From contig JAFWWU010000150.1 of NCBI GenBank assembly GCA_017523285.1, positions 1 through 57,911 of the forward strand: a stretch of DNA of 57,911 nt. The letters run 5' to 3'. The position numbers and the translations under genes are program-made. The notes beneath the pieces are model-generated. The model was not told where the DNA came from and did not search any database. It worked only from the letters and a program-made list of their open reading frames with translations. How positions within the stretch are numbered: the stretch's first letter is position 1; every line of letters begins with the position of its first letter. This DNA is from Ruminococcus sp. Its GTDB lineage: Bacteria > Bacillota > Clostridia > Oscillospirales > Ruminococcaceae. Below, in pieces: positions 52,501-57,911 of the stretch.

Positions 52501-53277
52501 TAAGATTTTAACCTTTTTCTGACCGTCAGGAAGTCCTGTAAGCTCTGCTTTAAGGTCATCTGAAACGAGTTCAATGTTGTTCTTCCATTCAACGTCAACT
52601 TCTTCGCAGTAAGGACAATCCTTACAGTTGAAGTTTCTGTCACAGTTCTTGCAGCATTCACGCTGTGATCTGTCAAGAGAAAGCTTGCCAAGTTCAATGA
52701 GTCTGTCCTTATGAGCATCATATCTCTCAGGGTCATACTCGTTAAGAAGCTTTCTGATAGCTTCAGCACCCATTTCAGCCTTGAAATCATCGCCATACTT
52801 TTCAAGATATGCGAGATATTCCTTTTCGCTGAGGAGCTGCTTCTTTGCGAGATCTGTGTTACCCGGTTCTGTAACAATATATTTTGTAAAGTAAAGAACT
52901 TCTTCAAGACGCTTCTGTGAAATTTCAAGCACCTGTCCGATTCTTGACGGTGTACCCTTGAAATACCAGATATGTGACACAGGAGCTGCAAGCTCAATGT
53001 GTCCCATTCTTTCACGTCTTACCTTTGCGCGAGTAACTTCTACTCCGCAGCGGTCGCAGACTTTACCTTTAAAACGGATTTTCTTGAATTTACCACAGTG
53101 ACATTCCCAGTCCTTTGAAGGTCCGAAAATTCTTTCACAGAATAAACCGTCACGTTCAGGCTTCTGTGTTCTGTAGTTAATAGTTTCAGGTCTTTCTACT
53201 GCACCGTAAGACCACTTTCTTATCTGCTCAGGCGATGCCAGCCCTATCTTAATAGATTCAAATGTATTAAATTCCAA
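49558..53277 (-). CDS. rpoC: RNA polymerase subunit beta-prime
   Basis: 1239 residues, normal length for Firmicutes. N-terminal zinc site C59, C61, C74, C77 (CHCGKF ... CDRCGVEV), active-site NADFDGDQM near residues 497-505, bridge/trigger region [18 protein letters not shown], and a second zinc site ending [11 protein letters not shown]. The start is TTG 53277, seven bases after GGAGG. A segment near residues 206-225 carries six cysteines ([18 protein letters not shown]), possibly another metal site. It is co-transcribed with rpoB, 33 bases upstream. Confidence 0.97.
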   Translation of the reverse strand: MEFNTFESIKIGLASPEQIRKWSYGAVERPETINYRTQKPERDGLFCERIFGPSKDWECHCGKFKKIRFKGKVCDRCGVEVTRAKVRRERMGHIELAAPVSHIWYFKGTPSRIGQVLEISQKRLEEVLYFTKYIVTEPGNTDLAKKQLLSEKEYLAYLEKYGDDFKAEMGAEAIRKLLNEYDPERYDAHKDRLIELGKLSLDRSQRECCKNCDRNFNCKDCPYCEEVDVEWKNNIELVSDDLKAELTGLPDGQKKVKILKRLQIIEAFRLSGNKPEWMVMTVVPVIPPDIRPMVMLDGGRYATSDLNDLYRRVINRNNRLKRMIELEAPDIIIRNEKRMLQEAVDALIDNGRHGRPVTGPNNRALKSLSDMLKGKQGRFRQNLLGKRVDYSGRSVIVVGPELKMYQCGLPKEMAIELFKPFVLKRLVDKKAIANIKSARKVIDKASDKVWDALEDVIKDHPVMLNRAPTLHRLGIQAFEPVLVEGRAIKLHPLVCSAFNADFDGDQMAVHLPLSAEAQAEARFLMLAANNLLKPSDGKPVAVPSQDMVLGSYYLTMQKEGELGEGKVFRDVNEALMAYNEHVVSLHAAIKVRITKDIADKKVSKIIDCTVGRLIFNENIPQDLGYVDRTNSDKQFDLEVSFLVGKKQLSDIIERCIRIHGTTTTSEVLDKIKALGFKFSTKAAITVAVCDAEIPPKKKEILAQADVDIAEITEEFEYGYISAEEKSKRVISIWNKATDDVTAALKANLDKYNPIFMMADSGARGSISQIRQLAGMRGLIANTSGTTIEIPIRANYREGLNILEYFISSRGARKGLADTALRTADSGYLTRRLVDVSQEVIIRENDCMAEDGIEVYEIRNGNEMIEPLIERLVGRFLVNDLRDENTGEILVSKNKLMTEADAKKIIDAGVEKVKIRSVLHCKAKHGVCAKCYGANLANGNMVSVGEAVGIIAAQSIGEPGTQLTMRTFHTGGIASAEDITQGLPRVEELFEGRRPKNAAMLTRLSGRVHIEEIKTTRNIIVTNDTSGESETYMIPYNLKIRVQEGEFIEKGTRLTEGNIYPNDILQILGTQAVQNYIIHEVQKVYRLQGVDINDKHIEVIVRQMLRKIKVTNTGSSYLLPGTLVDKKEIDEINTGIKARINAGEYELQLVEAMPVLQGITKAASNSESFLSAASFQETTKALTDAAIKGKSDTLLGLKENVIIGKLVPAGTGMDCYNSVGVERNESYIDHNAQPAVTAVN

Positions 53278-53310
53278 ACTATTACCTCCTTTTAGAAGTC
53301 AGTTGATTTG

Positions 53311-56300
53311 TTATTCTTCGTCACCGATATCATCAATATCGAATGAGAAGGAATCGCTGTCATCGTCACCGAAATCGCCGAGATCATCATCAGAATCACT
53401 GTAAGCGAATTCATCGTTATCAGTACCGTATAAATCGTCGCCGTCCTGATCTTCGAACATATAGCCCTCGTCGCCCATAGCGTCATCTGAATAATCGGTG
53501 CTATCAGCTGTATCTTCATCAGCGTATGATGTTCCCTGTGGAAGCGGATCGTCATCTTCAAAGCTCTGACGGAGATCGATTTCTTCCTGATTGATGTCAA
53601 GAACTTTGACATCAAGGCCGAGTGACTGAAGTTCCTTGATAAGAACCTTGAATGATTCAGGTACACCAGGCTTAGGAACGTTCTGTCCCTTAACGATAGC
53701 TTCATAAGTGTTGACACGTCCGATTGTATCGTCTGACTTAACAGTAAGGATTTCCTGCAATGTATAAGCCGCACCGTAAGCTTCAAGAGCCCAAACTTCC
53801 ATTTCACCGAATCTCTGTCCGCCGAACTGTGCCTTACCACCGAGCGGCTGCTGAGTAACGAGTGAGTACGGACCTACTGAACGTGCGTGAATCTTATCAT
53901 CAACAAGGTGATGGAGTTTAAGGTAATACATATATCCGACAGTAACTCTGTTATCGAACTTTTCACCTGTACGTCCGTCATAAAGAGTAAACTTACCATC
54001 TTCGTTCATTTCGAGTGCCTTTGGATTGATAACCTTATCCATAGTATTAAGCTCGAACATATCATCTCTGTGAGCCTGATTCTGTTCATTAGCCATTCTG
54101 AAGCACTCTCTGATATCGCCTTCATGAGCGCCATCAAATACAGGAGTCATAATATGCCAGCCAAGTGCCTTTGCAGCCATACCGAGATGTACTTCAAGAA
54201 CCTGACCGATATTCATACGTGAAGGTACGCCGAGTGGGTTAAGAACGATATCAAGCGGTGTTCCGTCTGGAAGGAATGGCATATCCTCTTCAGGAAGGAT
54301 TCTTGAAACGACACCCTTGTTACCATGACGACCAGCCATCTTATCGCCGACAGTAATCTTACGCTTCTGAGCGATATAGCAGCGTACACGCATATTAACG
54401 CCTGCACCAAGCTCGTCACAGTTGTCTCTTGTAAATACCTTAACGTCAACAATTACACCTGCCGCACCATGTGGTACTTTAAGTGAATTATCTCTTACTT
54501 CTCTTGCCTTTTCACCGAAAATAGCACGGAGAAGTCTTTCTTCTGCTGTAAGCTCAGTTTCACCCTTAGGTGTAACCTTACCTACAAGTATATCACCTGC
54601 ATGAACCTCTGAACCGATACGGATAATACCGTTTTCGTCAAGGTTTGCGAGTGCGTCGTCACCGACGTTTGGAATATCTCTTGTAATTTCTTCAGGTCCG
54701 AGCTTTGTATCACGACATTCTGTTTCAAATTCTTCAATATGAACAGATGTGAATACGTCCTCACGAACAAGACGTTCATTAAGAAGAACAGCGTCCTCGT
54801 AGTTATAACCTTCCCATGTCATGAAGCCGATGAGAGCATTTTTACCGAGTGAAATTTCGCCGTCTGCAGTTGCAGGACCGTCAGCAAGTACCTGTCCCTT
54901 TGTAACCTGTTCGCCTACACTTACGATAGGACGCTGGTTTACACAAGTACCCTGGTTTGAACGCTTGAACTTGATAAGCTTATACTTACGTTCAATACCT
55001 GTATCATCTATAAGAACAATCTGGTCAGCAGATACGGAAGTAACTTTACCGTTATAATCTGAAACAACACATACACCTGAGTCAACAGCCGCCTTGTATT
55101 CCATACCTGTACCAACAAATGGTCTTTCTGTTCTGAGAAGCGGAACAGCCTGACGCTGCATGTTTGAACCCATGAGAGCACGGTTAGCGTCATCGTTTTC
55201 AAGGAACGGAATCATTGAAGTAGCAACAGATACAACCATCTTAGGTGAAATATCCATATAGTCTACTCTTTCGTTTTCACATTCGAGAATCTGTTCTCTG
55301 AAACGTGCTGTAACTCTTGGTCTTGCGAATTTACCGTCTTCTGTAAGAGGCTCGTTCGCCTGAGCTACAATGAAGTTATCTTCAACGTCAGCTGTCATAT
55401 AAACAACTTCGTTTGTTACAACGCCTGTTTCCTTATCAACCTTTCTGTAAGGAGCTTCAATGAAGCCGTATTCATTGATTCTCGCAAATGTAGAAAGATA
55501 TGAAATAATACCGATGTTAGGACCTTCAGGAGTTTCGATAGGACACATTCTTCCATAGTGGCTGTAGTGTACGTCACGAACCTCAAATCCGGCTCTGTCT
55601 CTTGAAAGACCGCCAGGACCAAGTGCTGAAAGACGTCTTTTATGAGTAAGCTCTGCAAGAGGGTTGTTCTGATCCATGAACTGTGAAAGTGGTGATGAAC
55701 CGAAGAATTCCTTCATTGCGGATACGATTGGTCTGATATTTACAAGGCTTGCAGGAGTAAGCGCATTTATATCCTGAGCCTGAAGGTTCATTCTTTCACG
55801 AATAACCTTTTCCATTCTTGAGAAACCAACTCTGAACTGGTTCTGAAGAAGCTCGCCTACGCAGCGGATACGTCTGTTTCCGAGGTGGTCGATGTCATCA
55901 ACAGTACCTACACCCTCACAAAGATTGAGGAAGTAGCTGATTGTAGCGTAGATATCATCAAGAATAATATGCTTAGGAACAAGCTCGTCAGCTCTCTTTT
56001 TAATGCTGTCCTCAAGCTCGTCATTATCAACTGAATTTTCAAGGATTTCTCTTAAAATCTTGAAAGAAACCTTTTCGTTGATTCCGTACTTTTCAACATC
56101 AAAGTCTACATAGCCATTGATGTCAACCATACCGTTACCGATAATCTTGGCAACTCTTTCTACAATACGGATTTCTGTTTCGCCCTTATCGTTAAGGATG
56201 TATTCCTTTGCTTCAACAGTAACAAATGCTTCTGTTACACCTGCCTGTTCGATTTCACAAGCTCTGTCATAGCTGATTGTTTCGCCTTCATCAGCCATAA

Positions 56301-57210
56301 TTTCACCTGTCATAGGATTTACGATAGGCTGTGCGAGAAGTCTGCCTGAAAGTCTTGAAGCAATGCCAAGCTTCTTATTATATTTATAACGTCCGAAACG
56401 GCAGAGATCATATCTCTTTGCATCGAAGAAAAGATTGTTAAGATGTGTCATAGCACTCTCAACAGTAGGCGGTTCGCCAGGACGAAGCTTCTTGTATACG
56501 TCTATAAGAGCGTCGGAATTATTCTTTGTTCCGTCTTTCTGGAGAATAGTCTGCTTGAGTCTTTCATCCTCACCGAAAAGCTCATAGATCTCCTCGTCGC
56601 TGCCTACACCGAGAGCACGGATAAATGTTGTAAGAGGGATTTTTCTGTTCTTATCTATTCTTACATAAACTACATCACTTGAATCCATTTCGTATTCAAG
56701 CCATGCACCTCTGTTAGGGATTACAGTTGACTTAAAGAGGTCCTTACCTGTCTTATCCTTTTCAAAAGAATAATAAACACCAGGAGAACGAACAAGCTGT
56801 GATACAACTACACGCTCTGCACCGTTGATTACGAAAGTACCGCTTTCAGTCATAAGAGGAAATTCACCCATGTAAATTTCACTTTCGCTTACCGCACCTG
56901 TTTCCTTATTGCAAAGTGTTGCAGTAGCTCTCATTGCAACCTGATAAGTAGCGTCACGTTCCTTACATTCGGCAATTGTATACTTCGGGGTATCATCGAA
57001 ACGATAGTCCTTGAAATTAAGCACGAGATTACCGTTATAATCGGTAATAGCGGTCATATCACGGAATACCTCTCTTAAACCCTCTTCTCTGAACCACTTG
57101 TACGAATTCTTCTGCACCTCGATAAGATTTGGCATTTCAAGAGCTTCTGTAATTTTACCGAAACTCATTCTGACATTCTTTCCAAGCTGCTTTGGCGTAA
57201 CATTCACCAT
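53311..57210 (-). CDS. rpoB: RNA polymerase subunit beta
   Basis: 1299 residues. The rifampicin region (near 505-540) reads [22 protein letters not shown], so the usual resistance positions are wild type. Also visible are [27 protein letters not shown] and the C-terminal [20 protein letters not shown]. After the normal end near [12 protein letters not shown] comes an acidic tail of about 80 residues rich in Asp, Glu, Ser and Tyr, absent from model Bacilli. AAGGAGG precedes the ATG. Its promoter is at 57375. Confidence 0.97.
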   Translation of the reverse strand: MVNVTPKQLGKNVRMSFGKITEALEMPNLIEVQKNSYKWFREEGLREVFRDMTAITDYNGNLVLNFKDYRFDDTPKYTIAECKERDATYQVAMRATATLCNKETGAVSESEIYMGEFPLMTESGTFVINGAERVVVSQLVRSPGVYYSFEKDKTGKDLFKSTVIPNRGAWLEYEMDSSDVVYVRIDKNRKIPLTTFIRALGVGSDEEIYELFGEDERLKQTILQKDGTKNNSDALIDVYKKLRPGEPPTVESAMTHLNNLFFDAKRYDLCRFGRYKYNKKLGIASRLSGRLLAQPIVNPMTGEIMADEGETISYDRACEIEQAGVTEAFVTVEAKEYILNDKGETEIRIVERVAKIIGNGMVDINGYVDFDVEKYGINEKVSFKILREILENSVDNDELEDSIKKRADELVPKHIILDDIYATISYFLNLCEGVGTVDDIDHLGNRRIRCVGELLQNQFRVGFSRMEKVIRERMNLQAQDINALTPASLVNIRPIVSAMKEFFGSSPLSQFMDQNNPLAELTHKRRLSALGPGGLSRDRAGFEVRDVHYSHYGRMCPIETPEGPNIGIISYLSTFARINEYGFIEAPYRKVDKETGVVTNEVVYMTADVEDNFIVAQANEPLTEDGKFARPRVTARFREQILECENERVDYMDISPKMVVSVATSMIPFLENDDANRALMGSNMQRQAVPLLRTERPFVGTGMEYKAAVDSGVCVVSDYNGKVTSVSADQIVLIDDTGIERKYKLIKFKRSNQGTCVNQRPIVSVGEQVTKGQVLADGPATADGEISLGKNALIGFMTWEGYNYEDAVLLNERLVREDVFTSVHIEEFETECRDTKLGPEEITRDIPNVGDDALANLDENGIIRIGSEVHAGDILVGKVTPKGETELTAEERLLRAIFGEKAREVRDNSLKVPHGAAGVIVDVKVFTRDNCDELGAGVNMRVRCYIAQKRKITVGDKMAGRHGNKGVVSRILPEEDMPFLPDGTPLDIVLNPLGVPSRMNIGQVLEVHLGMAAKALGWHIMTPVFDGAHEGDIRECFRMANEQNQAHRDDMFELNTMDKVINPKALEMNEDGKFTLYDGRTGEKFDNRVTVGYMYYLKLHHLVDDKIHARSVGPYSLVTQQPLGGKAQFGGQRFGEMEVWALEAYGAAYTLQEILTVKSDDTIGRVNTYEAIVKGQNVPKPGVPESFKVLIKELQSLGLDVKVLDINQEEIDLRQSFEDDDPLPQGTSYADEDTADSTDYSDDAMGDEGYMFEDQDGDDLYGTDNDEFAYSDSDDDLGDFGDDDSDSFSFDIDDIGDEE

Positions 57211-57302
57211 AGGCGGAGTCCTCCTTTTTATTTACAGAACAGCGTCCTGTTCTTATTCCATACAAAATGATGTGTCGCCCACATATTATTTTCCATAAAC
57301 TC

Positions 57303-57331
57303 TTGACAAGTCCGCAAGCTTATGTTATAAT
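57303..57331 (+). promoter_or_regulatory. Consensus promoter of the Tet(M)-like gene
   Basis: Perfect TTGACA (57303-57308), 17 bases, perfect TATAAT (57326-57331). The leader to the gene is about 255 nt. Confidence 0.82.
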
Positions 57332-57359
57332 AACGTAGAAATAGCGATACTTACACATT

Positions 57360-57437
57360 ATGATACATTATATTATTATAATATATCTGAGACGAATTGT
57401 CAAGAGCATTAAAACCGATTTATCTAAAGTGCTGTAA
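57360..57437 (+). CDS. Possible 25-residue leader peptide
   Basis: An ATG at 57360 opens a 25-codon frame (MIHYIIIIYLRRIVKSI, then KTDLSKVL) whose TAA lies in the first attenuator hairpin. There is no good ribosome site, so this is weak. The position is reminiscent of the tet(M) leader peptide arrangement. Confidence 0.25.
   Translation: MIHYIIIIYLRRIVKSIKTDLSKVL
57375..57403 (-). promoter_or_regulatory. Consensus promoter of rpoBC
   Basis: Minus-strand TTGACA (57403-57398), 17 bases, TATAAT (57380-57375). The leader is about 160 nt. Confidence 0.85.
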
Positions 57438-57466
57438 TCTTTATGCCGATTGTCAGCACTTTTTGC
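57426..57466 (+). terminator. Attenuator hairpin 1 in the leader of the Tet(M)-like gene
   Basis: AAAGTGCTG (57426-57434) pairs with CAGCACTTT (57454-57462), followed by TTGCTTTT. It lies within the leader, about 130 bases before the gene. Confidence 0.55.
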
Positions 57467-57486
57467 TTTTTACAGCAATATCTGTC

Positions 57487-57516
57487 ATTGCTTCTTTTAA
57501 TAAAAGCAATTTTTTA
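57487..57516 (+). terminator. Attenuator hairpin 2 in the leader of the Tet(M)-like gene
   Basis: ATTGCTT (57487-57493) pairs with AAGCAAT (57504-57510), followed by TTTTTAATAG. A second intrinsic-terminator-like structure before the start codon. Confidence 0.55.
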
Positions 57517-57592
57517 ATAGTTAATCGACTTTTTCATCCGTATAAAATATCGTTTTTCTTCAAACATTATTAAAGGATTGGAGCAGAAATAT

Positions 57593-57911
57593 ATGAAACG
57601 ACTTGTAACAGGCATTTTTGCTCATGTTGATTCAGGAAAAACAACTCTTTCTGAAGCAATTTTATATAATTGCGGTGAAATACGCTCGCTCGGACGTGTT
57701 GACCATAGAAATTCATTCCTCGATAATCACTTTATAGAGCGTGACAGAGGAATTACAGTTTTTTCAAAGCAGGCTGTTTTCCGCACAGATGAATGTGAAT
57801 TTACTCTGCTTGATACTCCTGGACATATCGATTTTTCAGCAGAAGCTGAACGTGCAATGCAGATTCTCGATTATGCCGTACTGATAGTCAGTGCCGCTGA
57901 CGGAGTTCAGG
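57593..57911 (+). CDS. Tet(M)/EF-G-like translational GTPase, 5' part only
   Basis: The first 106 residues are present; the gene runs off the window. G1 AHVDSGKTT (10-18), G2 region ERDRGITVFSKQ (48-59) and G3 DTPGHIDF (74-81) are intact, and RVDHRNSFLDNHFIERDRGI resembles ribosomal protection proteins of the Tet(M)/Tet(W) class and their housekeeping relatives. It would act on the ribosome, either removing tetracycline or as an EF-G-like factor; the visible part cannot decide. GGAG lies about eight bases before the ATG. The leader with two terminator-like hairpins suggests attenuation control. Confidence 0.82.
   Translation, partial: MKRLVTGIFAHVDSGKTTLSEAILYNCGEIRSLGRVDHRNSFLDNHFIERDRGITVFSKQAVFRTDECEFTLLDTPGHIDFSAEAERAMQILDYAVLIVSAADGVQ

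Larger units (their letters stand above)
57211..57592. other. Divergent control region between rpoB and the Tet(M)-like gene
   Basis: About 380 bases with two facing consensus promoters whose transcripts overlap (minus strand from about 57368, plus strand from about 57338), then two plus-strand terminator-like hairpins. No ribosomal protein genes are present here; rplL would be expected upstream of rpoB in many Firmicutes. Confidence 0.7.

Noticed and set aside
57593..57911. Definite tetracycline resistance gene
   Set aside because: Only the G domain start is visible; housekeeping EF-G-like paralogues share these motifs, so resistance cannot be claimed.

Overview
The window is low-GC, densely coding DNA from a Gram-positive, spore-forming member of class Clostridia. 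The best match is a Ruminococcus-like gut bacterium (Oscillospirales). Support comes from the cotJABC spore-coat operon, lipoprotein and thin-wall export genes, strong AGGAGG ribosome sites, TTG/GTG starts, canonical sigma-A promoters, and the style of the relic mobile DNA. The species assignment is inference, because no rRNA lies in the window.

Layout. 1-470: a terminator, an orphan promoter-terminator unit and a possible gene remnant. 475-5653: a lipoprotein, two ABC-2 membrane proteins and an ABC ATPase, then an ECF-type sigma factor with its DUF4179 membrane anti-sigma. 5700-15400: an accessory island made largely of wreckage. It holds a type I restriction remnant (hsdR frameshifted, hsdM truncated and fused to foreign sequence, no hsdS), an AAA/DUF4143 ATPase behind 33-bp iterons, an Abi_2/AbiF-like HEPN protein with a structured leader RNA, a frameshifted orphan, two GNAT acetyltransferases, an ankyrin-like membrane protein and a piece of a large serine recombinase. 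Several island genes share a nearly identical promoter cassette.

15498-28672: core genes. These are a Na/phosphate symporter, a small alarmone synthetase, a branched-chain aminotransferase preceded by an unlisted 40-residue membrane protein, a TatD-associated radical SAM protein with alanine racemase, a SLOG protein, an LCP-like/TatD/PP2C operon, a flagellin with an odd central domain, a patatin phospholipase, a membrane protein and a GNAT. 28693-33567: a complete polyamine ABC transporter (potABCD) with an AraC regulator upstream. 33762-36315: a MATE exporter and cotJABC. 36529-39922: a two-component system with its ABC exporter; four 11-bp-spaced direct repeats in front of the exporter look like the regulator's operator. 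40093-41998: a LysR regulator, tRNA-Leu(GAG) and a DUF1275 protein.

42255-46990: a cell-surface polysaccharide module (DUF4214-like protein, large multidomain glycosyltransferase, ABC-2 exporter). 47114-49497: feoAB ferrous iron uptake. 49558-57210: rpoB-rpoC on the minus strand. RpoB has a long acidic C-terminal tail and RpoC an extra six-cysteine segment. 57593-end: the start of a Tet(M)/EF-G-like GTPase, behind a leader with two terminator-like hairpins and a possible leader peptide.

The most interesting items are the AbiF-like protein with its promoter and structured leader, the island's shared promoters and iterons, the four-repeat operator, the PotD protein with an extra C-terminal membrane anchor, the divergent LCP protein and the attenuator-like leader before the Tet(M)-like gene.
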